Positions 48,862-56,624 of a stretch of DNA of 64,000 bases are shown piece by piece. Below the pieces are notes generated by a model. The model did no database searches. It was given only the letters and a program-made list of their open reading frames with translations, and was not told the origin of the DNA. Position numbers and translations under genes: made by a program. The stretch comes from Minisyncoccus sp041663305 (GTDB lineage: Bacteria > Patescibacteriota > Minisyncoccia > Minisyncoccales > Minisyncoccaceae), in NCBI GenBank assembly GCA_041663305.1, contig JBAYMT010000002.1, forward strand, positions 1 through 64,000. The letters are read 5' to 3'. Every line of letters begins with the position of its first letter. The first letter of the stretch is position 1.

Positions 48862-51861
48862 ATGACAAAATTTAAATCAAGAGCTTTTAGCATGACCGAG
48901 TTGCTTCTCGTAATTCTGGTTATAGGCATATTATCTTCGATTACATATTTAAATCTTTCCAGAAGTTCTAATTATGAGGCAAAAATGACCAAGGCAAAAA
49001 CCTTTGCTACTTCTGTTCCTTTATCCCTCCCAACGAGTTTTGTTGCCAATTGGGAATTTGACGGAGAAACATCAACAGGTGGAGCGCCTGTTGTGGGTGA
49101 TTTGATTGATTCGTGGAGCAGTAACAGTGGAACAACCGCTTCGGGAGTTACAGTTCTTTCTGGCAGTGATTGTATGTATGGGAAATGTTTGCTATTTGAT
49201 GGAACGGGATCAATGACTACGGGAACTTCTAGCGGGCTTTTTAATGGTAAAGCTAATTGGACTATTTCGGCGTGGGTAAAACCCGATAGCGATGGCGGAA
49301 AAGATTGTTTTTATTCTGAAGATAATGATACCGATAGTACCGATAATATTTTTAGCGCTTGTGTTACTGCATCAAACGATATATCGGTGTCGTTGCGTCA
49401 AGCAGGGATTGTGAATGAAATATCAACAGTTACTTCTTCTCAAAAAATAGAGCGAGGTCAATGGAATTATGTGGTTATCAGTTTAGAAAATGGCGGGGCA
49501 TCTGGATCGCTGAAATTTTGGCTTAATGGTGACCTTATATTTACTTCAACCAGTCAGGCGGCGATTAGTTTGGTAGTAAGCGCAACTGATATTGTGGACA
49601 GAATTGGAGCAGGGTTTAATGGTACAGATGCTTTTAAGGGGGCGATAGATGATGTGCAGGTTTATAGCGATTATGTGACATCGGCGGCGCTTGCAACAAC
49701 AACGAATGAACTTTCAAGCATAGCGATAAAAGCTGAATCTTTTCCGACAACAAAAACGGAATATAATAGTGACGATTCCTTGGATATTACGGGATTAGTT
49801 GTTGAGGGGACATATAGTGATAACCATACCGCCATTTTAACGATAACAGCGGCGAATATTTCTGGCTTTGATAGTACTATTGCGGCCGAGAGTAAAACCT
49901 TGACTGTAAGTGTTTCCGGAAAAACAACCTCATATGACATAAGCGTTACTCCTAGAGTTCCGACTGGTTTGTCTTGCGGGGGGGCTACGGCGGCTACTAT
50001 TTCTTGCAGTGCAAGCACGCAAAGCGTAGATAGCGGAGAGGAAATGGTGTATTATCTTAGAAGAGATACTACTACTGTAGTGTCTCAAGGCACAATGCCT
50101 ATTTATGATAGTGAACTTGAGTGTGGCAGTATTCATAATTATGAAATCCGCGCATGTGTAGGAACTAAGTGTTCCGCTTATTCAACTTCGTCTGTTTCTG
50201 GCTCTACGCTTGATTGTCCGCCAGCTACTCCAACGGGTTTTGCTTGTGATACCCCAACCGAAACATCGCTTTCCTGTCATTGGAATGCCGTTAGTGGCAG
50301 TGGAATCACTTATAATTTGAATAGGACGAGTCCAACAACACAATCTTACAGTTCTCTTACTAGTACATCTCAAGTTGATTCGAGTCTTGATTGTAATACT
50401 GTCTATGGCTATAGTTTGACTGCTTGTAATACTGGAGGCTGTAGTGCGGTTCCTGCTACTGCAAGCGCAACAACAAGCTATTGTATTCCTGCGGTTCCAA
50501 CTATATCGGTTGCTGATACTTCCAGTATTTCGGCTACTGTTACTTATAATATTCCATCTCAAGCTGTAAGGACAGTTATTGAAAGGATTTCTCCATCCAA
50601 TATTTGGACTAAAACGTCTGGCACTACTTTTGAAGATTCTGATCTTAATTCTGGACAGGAATATTGTTATCGCGCTAAGAGTTGTAGTACTAGCGATGAT
50701 GCGAGTTGTTCGGCATATACAAGTAATGTATGTGTAACTTTGTGTACGGTTTATGCGATGAGTTCTGGTACTTTGACTATAAGCACTAACAATAGTAGTT
50801 ATTGCGTTTCGGGAACTGCTTCTGGCGCGAATAATATAGTTGTTAGTTCAAGTGTAACTACTAAGGTTAGATTTACGGGAAGCACAACTATAAATATGGC
50901 TAGTCAGGGCAAACCAGCAATGGTATTAAATTCGGGATCAAATGTAAACATGTATTTGGATAGTGGTGTGACAGTAACCCTAACAGGAGGAAATGCTGCC
51001 AATGGAGGAACTGGTGGCAGTAATAATGGGGCTGATACGGCCCCGGCGGCGGGAGGATATGCGGGAATAAATGTTCCTTCGGGAGCAACTTTAAAAATAT
51101 ATGGAACAGGAACGTTAACTGCCTATGGAGGAAACGCAGGAACTGGTGGGACAGGTGGACTTGGGGGATATAGTTGTGAAGGGTCTGGTGGATCTGGTGG
51201 CGGAGGAGCTGGCGCTGGAATTGGTGGCAATGGAGGTACTAGTGGAGCTGGAAACGGACATGTGGCTACTACCTACACTGTTTTTAGTGGTGGAACTGGG
51301 GGAGCGTCTGGTTCGATATTCATTTTAGCGGCAAACGTAAATGCCTATGGTGGAAATGGAGGTAACGGAGGCGCTGGTGGACAAGGAGCTTTTAATGATG
51401 GATCTGGCGGAGGCGGTGGATATGCTGGAGCTGGAATTGGCGGAGGAGGAGGTGGTGGTGGAGGAGCTGGATGGAGAAGTCAAGGGGCTGGAGGATATAG
51501 TGGAGGTGGAGTTGGTTCTGGCGATGATCCAAGTACTTCGAGCGCAGGAGGAACAAATGGTGCGGCCGGAGGTAGTGCTACTATAGACTGGCATGTAGAG
51601 CCTGATCTTGTAGCTGCTGGCGGTGGAGGATACTTAACTGATTATGGATATGGATATTCTGGTTGGGGAAACGGAGGAACGGGAGGAGACAATGGGGCAA
51701 TATATAGAGTAGGAACTTTTTCGGGAACTGTTGCAAATGGGAAGGCTGCCAATGGAAGCACGGTTATAAATACTCGAAATCAATCAACGCAGGGCTATGG
51801 AGGAGGTTATGGATATAGCGAAGGATCACAGGGAACTGTTAATTTGAATTATTCGGAATAA
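48862..51861 (+). CDS. Giant prepilin-like protein with LamG, Ig/FN3-like and Gly-rich regions
   Basis: A 999-residue secreted protein with an N-terminal class III-like prepilin signal: basic MTKFKSRA, then FSMTELLLVILVIGILSS, with Glu at mature position 5 and cleavage expected after Ala8. A LamG/concanavalin-like domain (about residues 60-275) follows, including WTISAWVKP and GQWNYVVISL. Next come a Big-type Ig domain (about 280-365, with ITGLVVEGTYSDN), then three fibronectin-III-like Cys-containing repeats (about 367-640), and a beta-helix-like, extremely Gly-rich C-terminus (about 640-999). Probably a pilus-tip adhesin or large pseudopilin. G-rich codons make the 3' end locally GC-skewed. 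Confidence 0.85.
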   Translation: MTKFKSRAFSMTELLLVILVIGILSSITYLNLSRSSNYEAKMTKAKTFATSVPLSLPTSFVANWEFDGETSTGGAPVVGDLIDSWSSNSGTTASGVTVLSGSDCMYGKCLLFDGTGSMTTGTSSGLFNGKANWTISAWVKPDSDGGKDCFYSEDNDTDSTDNIFSACVTASNDISVSLRQAGIVNEISTVTSSQKIERGQWNYVVISLENGGASGSLKFWLNGDLIFTSTSQAAISLVVSATDIVDRIGAGFNGTDAFKGAIDDVQVYSDYVTSAALATTTNELSSIAIKAESFPTTKTEYNSDDSLDITGLVVEGTYSDNHTAILTITAANISGFDSTIAAESKTLTVSVSGKTTSYDISVTPRVPTGLSCGGATAATISCSASTQSVDSGEEMVYYLRRDTTTVVSQGTMPIYDSELECGSIHNYEIRACVGTKCSAYSTSSVSGSTLDCPPATPTGFACDTPTETSLSCHWNAVSGSGITYNLNRTSPTTQSYSSLTSTSQVDSSLDCNTVYGYSLTACNTGGCSAVPATASATTSYCIPAVPTISVADTSSISATVTYNIPSQAVRTVIERISPSNIWTKTSGTTFEDSDLNSGQEYCYRAKSCSTSDDASCSAYTSNVCVTLCTVYAMSSGTLTISTNNSSYCVSGTASGANNIVVSSSVTTKVRFTGSTTINMASQGKPAMVLNSGSNVNMYLDSGVTVTLTGGNAANGGTGGSNNGADTAPAAGGYAGINVPSGATLKIYGTGTLTAYGGNAGTGGTGGLGGYSCEGSGGSGGGGAGAGIGGNGGTSGAGNGHVATTYTVFSGGTGGASGSIFILAANVNAYGGNGGNGGAGGQGAFNDGSGGGGGYAGAGIGGGGGGGGGAGWRSQGAGGYSGGGVGSGDDPSTSSAGGTNGAAGGSATIDWHVEPDLVAAGGGGYLTDYGYGYSGWGNGGTGGDNGAIYRVGTFSGTVANGKAANGSTVINTRNQSTQGYGGGYGYSEGSQGTVNLNYSE

Positions 51862-51950
51862 GGAGGGCATAAGCCTTTCTTATTTTATTACTTGAATGAT
51901 AGAGTTTTTTAAGGTAAGTTTAATGTATAATAATAAGATTTAGAAAAAAG

Positions 51951-52430
51951 ATGAAAGTTGATATTTTTATTGAAAATCCAAAAGGGAGCCATAATAAATA
52001 TGAATTGGATAAGGAAACAAACAGAATAATGCTTGATAGGACGTTACATTCGGCTGTATATTGGCCTTTTGAATACGGATTTATCGAAGATACATTGTCT
52101 GATGATGGAGATCCATTAGACACCGTTGTTTTATCGGAAAGTCCGACGTTTCCTGGTTGTACAATTCCTTGCAGAATTATAGGAATGTTGAACATGGAGG
52201 ATGAGGCTGGACTCGATTACAAAATAATAGCAGTACCAGACGATAAGATTGATCCAAGATTTAAAGAGATTCAAGATATTTCTGACGTAGGAGAACATTT
52301 GAAAAAGGTTATTCAGGAATTTTTTGAAACATATAAAAGGTTGGAATCTGGAAAATGGGTAAAAATTACGGGATTTGAACCAAGAGAAATAGCAGAAAAC
52401 TTGATTGAAAAATCTCGTGTTAAAAAATAA
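51951..52430 (+). CDS. ppa: Inorganic pyrophosphatase (family I)
   Basis: A 159-residue soluble pyrophosphatase. The signature DGDPLDTVVL (about residues 47-56) with the metal-binding Asp residues, the N-terminal EIPKGSxxKYE equivalent (ENPKGSHNKYELD), YWPFEYGFIEDT and EDEAGLDYKIIAVP match the family. Hydrolysis of pyrophosphate drives biosynthetic reactions. Shorter than the E. coli enzyme (176) but typical of Gram-positive and CPR forms. Confidence 0.96.
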   Translation: MKVDIFIENPKGSHNKYELDKETNRIMLDRTLHSAVYWPFEYGFIEDTLSDDGDPLDTVVLSESPTFPGCTIPCRIIGMLNMEDEAGLDYKIIAVPDDKIDPRFKEIQDISDVGEHLKKVIQEFFETYKRLESGKWVKITGFEPREIAENLIEKSRVKK

Positions 52431-52440
52431 AAACAAATAA

Positions 52441-52632
52441 ATGAAATATTCAGTTGATAAAGAAAAATGTATTGGTTGCGGAAGTTGTAACTTAGCTTGT
52501 CCAAATGGAATGGGAATGGGCGGTGACGGCAAAGCAACTGTTTTATCCGATTCTGAGGTTGAAGGATGTGGAGGCGTTGAATTGTGTCCGTACAGCGCAA
52601 TAGTTGAGGAAGACGACGGAAAAGCAATATAG
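52441..52632 (+). CDS. Small 4Fe-4S-type ferredoxin
   Basis: A 63-residue ferredoxin. CIGCGSCNLACP (about residues 10-21) supplies three cysteines of one cluster and a fourth is in VELCPYSAI; another cysteine in VEGCGG may replace the second motif, so probably one 4Fe-4S cluster binds (Thermotoga/Desulfovibrio type). It could exchange electrons with the [FeFe] hydrogenase or the superoxide reductase fusion. Ten bases after ppa; a terminator follows. Confidence 0.9.
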   Translation: MKYSVDKEKCIGCGSCNLACPNGMGMGGDGKATVLSDSEVEGCGGVELCPYSAIVEEDDGKAI

Positions 52633-52645
52633 AAAATGAATTAAA

Positions 52646-52670
52646 GAATCTGCATTTAGCAGATTTTTTT
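52646..52670 (+). terminator. Intrinsic terminator after ferredoxin
   Basis: AATCTGC-ATTTA-GCAGATT followed by a T-run, 14 bases after the stop. Confidence 0.85.
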
Positions 52671-52717
52671 TGACTGGACAGTATTTATTTTTGGTTGTAG
52701 TATTATCTTACAAAACT

Positions 52718-52933
52718 ATGAAAATAACAAAAGAATCAAAATTGGATAAGATATTGGAAATTGAAGGGGCGGAAGAAATATTGTCTAGTTATGAAGTTCC
52801 TTGCCTTTCTTGTCCTTGCGCAAGATACGAATTGTCGGAATTGGATATTGGATTTGTGTGTGAAAAGTATGGCATTGATTGCGAAAAAATATTGGAAGAC
52901 ATAAATAAACTTGTTTCCGAAAAAGGTGAATGA
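52718..52933 (+). CDS. DUF1858-like small cysteine protein
   Basis: A 71-residue protein from the ATG at 52718 (MKITKESKLD); an upstream in-frame start at 52670 would overlap the terminator. The IxLDKILEIEGAEEIL opening and CLSCPCARYELSELDIG middle (Cys-rich, about residues 28-40) resemble DUF1858, the domain preceding ScdA/hybrid-cluster-type proteins and found alone in anaerobes. It may bind a metal or Fe-S cluster. Stop overlaps the next gene by 4 bases (ATGA). Confidence 0.72.
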   Translation: MKITKESKLDKILEIEGAEEILSSYEVPCLSCPCARYELSELDIGFVCEKYGIDCEKILEDINKLVSEKGE

Positions 52934-53811
52934 AGAAATTGGCTTATATTATCGTAATAGCTTTAGTTGTTTGTAATATTATAAGCTGGTCATTTTTATT
53001 GCTACATAAAGACAACTTTTTTAAAGTTGTTTTTTTTGATGTGGGACAGGGGGATGGAATATTTATAGAAACTCCTGATAAAAGACAGATAGTTATTGAC
53101 GGAGGGCCTGATTATAATTTAATGGCGGAAAAAATTTCGCAAGTTATTCCTTTTTGGGATAAAGAACTTGATGTTGTAATATTAACACACAGTGATTCGG
53201 ATCATATGAATGGACTTCTTGGGGTTTTGGAAAAATATAAGGTGAAAAATGTATTATGGACTGGAATAGAAAAAGAAGAAAACGGAGAAAAAATTGCTAG
53301 CTGGAAAAATATACTTGAAAGGGAAAAAGCGGAAGGAGCTGAAATTTTTTTAGTGAAAGATGGAGATGGATTAACTGGGAAAGATATGAAAATGGATTTT
53401 ATCTGGCCGGAAAAAATATTAGAAAAAGTCAGCAAGAACGATTCGAATAATAATTCGCTTGTTTCTCGATTATGCTATACGGAGAGTTGTTTTTTGTTTG
53501 CGGGAGACATATCGTATAGTGAAGAAGAAAAATTATTAGGTAAAAATATAAAAACAGATGTATTGAAAGTTTCGCACCATGGCTCTAAGTACGCTTCTTC
53601 GGGTCAGTTCTTAAGTCTTGCTTCTCCGAAATTAGCAGTAATAGAGGTAGGAAAAAACAGTTATGGACATCCTGATAGCGAAACAATAAAGCGTATAGAG
53701 AATTCTGGCGCCAAGGTAGTGAGAACGGACAAAAAAGGAGACATAACAGTGCTTTCGGATGGAAAAGATTATAAGATAATTTACCAAAAGAGTGGAGAAC
53801 AAGGCTATTAA
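52930..53811 (+). CDS. ComEC/Rec2-type extracellular MBL hydrolase
   Basis: A 293-residue protein with one N-terminal signal/anchor helix (about residues 3-25) and a metallo-beta-lactamase fold as in the C-terminal domain of ComEC. FFDVGQGDGIFIETPDKR, IVIDGGPDYN, LTHSDSDHMNGLLGVL (HxxDH-like, about 80-95), LFAGDIS and LKVSHHGSKYASS are all diagnostic. The ComEC channel domain is absent here, so this is a stand-alone, surface-exposed nuclease- or phosphodiesterase-like domain, possibly involved in degrading DNA during uptake. Confidence 0.92.
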   Translation: MKKLAYIIVIALVVCNIISWSFLLLHKDNFFKVVFFDVGQGDGIFIETPDKRQIVIDGGPDYNLMAEKISQVIPFWDKELDVVILTHSDSDHMNGLLGVLEKYKVKNVLWTGIEKEENGEKIASWKNILEREKAEGAEIFLVKDGDGLTGKDMKMDFIWPEKILEKVSKNDSNNNSLVSRLCYTESCFLFAGDISYSEEEKLLGKNIKTDVLKVSHHGSKYASSGQFLSLASPKLAVIEVGKNSYGHPDSETIKRIENSGAKVVRTDKKGDITVLSDGKDYKIIYQKSGEQGY

Positions 53812-53839
53812 CAGAAAGAATAAAGGGTGTTATAAAATA

Positions 53840-53965
53840 AGTAGTCCTATATTTTAAATTTCCTAACAAATTCATATAGGGAGCCTTACTTTTTTGACTG
53901 CCGTGGCAGTTGAAATCGGTGCCCACTTTAAAAGTGGTTAGGGACTTCTTAATTATATAGGACTA
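53840..53965 (+). ncRNA. Candidate structured RNA, unknown family
   Basis: An intergenic block folds as a closed multibranch. AGTCCTATAT pairs perfectly with ATATAGGACT at the ends (near 53842-53851 and 53955-53964). TTCCTAAC pairs with GTTAGGGA inside. Two further hairpins, ACTGC-CGTG-GCAGT and CCACTT-TAA-AAGTGG, lie in the interior. A strong terminator follows within 6 bases, and a TATAAAAT-like box lies just upstream (53829-53837). I cannot match it to tmRNA, RNase P, SRP, 6S or a known riboswitch by eye. It is either a small RNA or a leader element for the HExxH protein. Confidence 0.5.
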
Positions 53966-53969
53966 TACG

Positions 53970-53992
53970 AGCGTCCTTTTTGGACGCTTTTA
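53970..53992 (+). terminator. Intrinsic terminator after the structured RNA
   Basis: AGCGTCC-TTTTT-GGACGCT followed by TTTAT, ending about 8 bases before the next ATG. Confidence 0.8.
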
Positions 53993-54000
53993 TAAAAAAT

Positions 54001-54453
54001 ATGAAATTGATTTTTGAATCAAAACTTTCTAATAAAAACGGCGCTGAGGAGTATAGGAAAATATGGAAAGAAGAAGGCAGAAAAATGGTAAGAAATATCC
54101 AAAATCATTCAGGACTGTTCTTTAAGACTAAAAAAGTAACTGTTGATGTGTATGATGGAAAAAGCACATCTCATCCATTGAGGCTTAGGCATAATTATGA
54201 TATTTTTTTCAAAAAGGCTGTTATAATACATGAGTTATTACATATTATTTTTGTTGATAATGAAATAAGGCTTGAAGATTCTTTATCCTTGCATGTAAAA
54301 TTGTTTAGGTATTATTATGATATCTTGCTAGATATGTACGGCGATGATTTTTTAAGAAAGGTTATTGAAAAGGAAAAAAGTTTTGGAGAGATTTATGAAA
54401 ATGCTTGGAATGCTGTAGAACAAGAAAAAGGGGCGGTTAGCTCAGTTGGCTAG
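54001..54453 (+). CDS. Small HExxH-motif protein, putative zincin
   Basis: A 150-residue protein from the ATG at 54001 (MKLIFESKLS); an in-frame TTG at 53980 lies within the terminator and is rejected. The motif VIIHELLHIIF (about residues 76-86) has the HExxH zinc-metalloprotease pattern. A downstream acidic candidate is in RLEDSLSLH. I cannot assign a peptidase family. The last 23 bases, including the TAG stop, lie inside the tRNA-Val gene, so protein and tRNA genes overlap. Confidence 0.6.
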   Translation: MKLIFESKLSNKNGAEEYRKIWKEEGRKMVRNIQNHSGLFFKTKKVTVDVYDGKSTSHPLRLRHNYDIFFKKAVIIHELLHIIFVDNEIRLEDSLSLHVKLFRYYYDILLDMYGDDFLRKVIEKEKSFGEIYENAWNAVEQEKGAVSSVG

Positions 54454-54504
54454 AGCACTGCGTTCACATCGCAGGGGTCGTTGGTTCGAATCCAATATCG
54501 CCCA
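54431..54504 (+). tRNA. tRNA-Val (CAC)
   Basis: Acceptor stem GGGCGGT/ATCGCCC, D-arm GCTCAGTTGGCTAGAGC, anticodon stem CTGCG/CGCAG with loop TTCACAT (anticodon CAC at 54465-54467), T-arm with GGTTCGAATCC. 74 bases, no encoded CCA. The 5' end overlaps the preceding reading frame. Confidence 0.95.
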
Positions 54505-54555
54505 CATTAAGTCTTTTAAAATAATTTATATTGGTATATTATTTATTGTGCTTAT

Positions 54556-54628
54556 GCGAGAGTAGCTCAGCTGGTAGAGCGTCTGCTTCCCAAGCAGAAG
54601 ACCGCGGGTTCGAATCCCGTCTCCCGCT
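54556..54628 (+). tRNA. tRNA-Gly (CCC)
   Basis: Acceptor stem GCGAGAG/CTCCCGC with an A-C mismatch at the fourth pair; anticodon stem TCTGC/GCAGA with loop TTCCCAA (anticodon CCC at 54589-54591); T-arm CGGGTTCGAATCCCG. 73 bases, no encoded CCA. An inverted copy of its T-arm 3' half follows (see E7). Confidence 0.93.
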
Positions 54629-54646
54629 CATGATTGAAAAAGGAAA

Positions 54647-54775
54647 GACGGGATTCGAAGGCGGCTTGATTATTTGTCAAATAATCAAGGCCGGAAGCCT
54701 GTCTGAGGCTGAGGCGGGAGTTGAGCAAAAAATCAAGCAGATTTTTATGCGAAACAGACTGGCGCTGAGCGTGAT
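54647..54775 (-). repeat. Hairpin element E7 with inverted tRNA-Gly sequence
   Basis: GACGGGATTCGAA (54647-54659) is the reverse complement of tRNA-Gly 54609-54621, and TGAGGCGGGAG (near 54710-54720) is nearly that of the acceptor 3' side plus trailing bases. Between and after are family-E hairpins in reverse orientation: stem C CTTGATTATTTG/CAAATAATCAAG (54665-54689), stem B AGCCT-GTCTG-AGGCT (loop CAGAC on the minus strand), and a possible stem A, AAAAATC/GATTTTT around AAGCA. The element fills the gap to tRNA-Leu. Confidence 0.65.
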
Positions 54776-54781
54776 TTAATT

Positions 54782-54863
54782 GGGCATGTGGCGGAATTGG
54801 CAGACGCGTACGTTTCAGGTGCGTATGGAGAAATCCGTGTGAGTTCAAGTCTCACCATGCCCA
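54782..54863 (+). tRNA. tRNA-Leu (CAG)
   Basis: Class II tRNA of 82 bases. Acceptor GGGCATG/CATGCCC, anticodon stem TACGT/GCGTA with loop TTCAGGT (anticodon CAG at 54816-54818), variable arm GGAGAAATCC, T-arm GTGAGTTCAAGTCTCAC. No encoded CCA. Confidence 0.95.
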
Positions 54864-54886
54864 CATTAAAAACTTGTAATTAGGAT

Positions 54887-55474
54887 ATGGATATAAAAAT
54901 AATTTTTTCTGTAATTGCTACATTTATCGGAGTCATAGCTTTTATTCCTTACTTGAAGGATATTTTCTCCTTAAAAACAAAACCCCATATATATACGTGG
55001 CTTATTTGGATACTTACTCAGGGAACTGCGGTTGTTGGGATACTTTATGGTGGAGGAGATTGGGGTGCATTAAATCTGATAGTGGGATTGTTCTTCTTGA
55101 TCATAGTCTTGTTTTTTTCGCTGAGATATGGAACGAAGAATATTACGAAGGGTGATACGATTATCTTAGTATTGGCCTTAATCGCAGTTTTAATTTGGTG
55201 GCAATTAAAACAGCCCCTTATTTCGGTGTTTATGGTTTCCGTAATAGATACGATAGGATATTTCCCTAGCTTCAGAAAATCGTATCAAGAACCATGGAGT
55301 GAAACCTTAATAACATGGTTTTTGTTTGCGATGTCGAATATTTTTGCGGTATTAGCTTTAAAGGAATATAATTTATTGACACTTACTTATTTAGCTTCGA
55401 TTACTATCGCTAATTGTGCACTTTTTTTAATCTGTTATTTTAGGCGACGTTTCGTACCAAAGCCTTTGACGTAA
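54887..55474 (+). CDS. Multi-pass membrane protein with PQ-loop-like halves
   Basis: A 195-residue protein with about seven hydrophobic helices. The first helix pair reads IGVIAFIPYLKDIFSLKTKPHIYTWLIW (about residues 15-42), and a second similar stretch is IDTIGYFPSFRKSYQEPWSETLITWFLF (about 120-147). Both have the Pro-(Y/S)-x-(K/R) turn and the K/E-P-h-(I/S)-x-T-W pattern seen in PQ-loop/SemiSWEET-type transporters. A duplicated small-solute transporter fold is plausible; the substrate is unknown. The start follows tRNA-Leu by 23 bases. Confidence 0.65.
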   Translation: MDIKIIFSVIATFIGVIAFIPYLKDIFSLKTKPHIYTWLIWILTQGTAVVGILYGGGDWGALNLIVGLFFLIIVLFFSLRYGTKNITKGDTIILVLALIAVLIWWQLKQPLISVFMVSVIDTIGYFPSFRKSYQEPWSETLITWFLFAMSNIFAVLALKEYNLLTLTYLASITIANCALFLICYFRRRFVPKPLT

Positions 55475-55529
55475 AAGATTTTGGGGTTTAGATTTGTTGA
55501 TTTGTTGGAGGAAGATTGGTAGAATTAAG

Positions 55530-55692
55530 TAGAAATCCATGGACTAAGCTCACAAGTCCTAAAACGGGCTCAAAATTTTATGTGTTTTTACTGCCGGGGT
55601 CAGTATCGTCAAATTTTGTGATTTATATTATTTCCTTCACTTCGCTTCGGGCTGCCTTTCTGCTCCGGGCTTTAGCCCGCAGCATTCAGGCG
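55530..55692 (-). repeat. Repeat family F, copy 1 (inverted relative to copy 2)
   Basis: Read on the minus strand it runs: CCTGAAT, a hairpin capped by GGGCTAAAGCCC, AGCCCGAAGC, then ATAAATCACAAAATTTGACG, AAAATTTTGAGCCCG with TTAGGACTTGTGAGC, and CCATGGATTT. The same order and spacing occur on the plus strand at 62872-63045. A 64-codon open frame crossing this block (55516-55710) is a by-product of the repeat, not a gene. Confidence 0.7.
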
Positions 55693-55725
55693 AGAAATAA
55701 TAAATTATAAATAAACTTAATTATT

Positions 55726-56511
55726 ATGAAAAGCAGTGGTTTTGTAATAAATTGGATAATAGTTATTGTGGCAGTATGCATTTTGCTACTAGTAGGAGTA
55801 GTGTTGTTTTTTATGGGTAGTGGAAGTGGGGGGTTTAGTAAAACTGAAGTAAAGGAAAATCCTGAAAATATTGAGCAGCCTCCAATAAATAATAACCCTG
55901 TTGATCCTACAGCAAATGTGGCAAAAGAAATAACAGATGCCACTTTTAAAATAGACAACACGGATGTTAAATTGGCTGACGGAAAATCGGGAACTATATC
56001 TGTGTTTAATGATCCGATTAAAATAGATATTAATAATGATGGAATAGAAGATAAAGCATTGATGCTTACTGATTCGAGTAAAAAAGCTTATTATGTTTCG
56101 GCTGCGATAAAGTCTGGAGATGGTTATATCGGAACAAATGCGATATCTTTGAATGTAGGAGATATGGCGCCAAAAAAAATATCGGCAAACGGGCAGATAA
56201 TAATAATCGATTATTCTTATAGAAGGTCTAGTGATCCTGTTTTTGAAAGATTGGCGACATCAATTCGAAAAGGTTTTGTTTTTGAGAATGGTATTTTAAA
56301 AGAAGCAAATGCAAGCACCGTTGCTGAAAAAGGGTGCACTAGCACTGGAGGAAAGGTAGTAACGACGTCTTGTTGCAAAACTGCTATTGATTTTTCTAAT
56401 AATTGCCTTATTGGTGCGTGTGGATGTTCACCCAACAATAGCAAACAAGTGAGAAGCTGTTCCTGCTCTAGTGGAAAGTGTTTTGATGGAAATGAGTGCA
56501 TTACAAAATAA
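55726..56511 (+). CDS. Secreted or anchored Cys-rich hypothetical protein
   Basis: A 261-residue protein with an N-terminal transmembrane helix (about residues 8-30), a Pro/Asn-rich linker, and a middle beta-rich domain (about 64-195) containing VFNDPIKIDINNDGIEDKALML, whose DINNDGIED resembles a calcium-binding DxNxDGxxD loop. The C-terminal 70 residues hold many cysteines (CCKTAIDFSNNC, CGCSPNN, CSCSSGKC), suggesting disulphides outside the cell. No family assigned. Confidence 0.65.
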   Translation: MKSSGFVINWIIVIVAVCILLLVGVVLFFMGSGSGGFSKTEVKENPENIEQPPINNNPVDPTANVAKEITDATFKIDNTDVKLADGKSGTISVFNDPIKIDINNDGIEDKALMLTDSSKKAYYVSAAIKSGDGYIGTNAISLNVGDMAPKKISANGQIIIIDYSYRRSSDPVFERLATSIRKGFVFENGILKEANASTVAEKGCTSTGGKVVTTSCCKTAIDFSNNCLIGACGCSPNNSKQVRSCSCSSGKCFDGNECITK

Positions 56512-56624
56512 CTTTATTGACTTTTGGCTTTTTAGTTGGTAATCTTTTGATATTGGATAATTTAAATTGAGCATTTATTATGCTCTTTTTTAACAGATAT
56601 TATAATTGTTGAATAACTATAGAA

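Noticed and set aside
53840..53965. Known RNA such as 6S, SRP or tmRNA
   Set aside because: None of their conserved loops (for example the SRP GGAA/AGCA bulges) can be found.
55516..55710. 64-codon open frame
   Set aside because: It lies within repeat family F, has no family resemblance and is interrupted in spirit by the repeat's hairpins.
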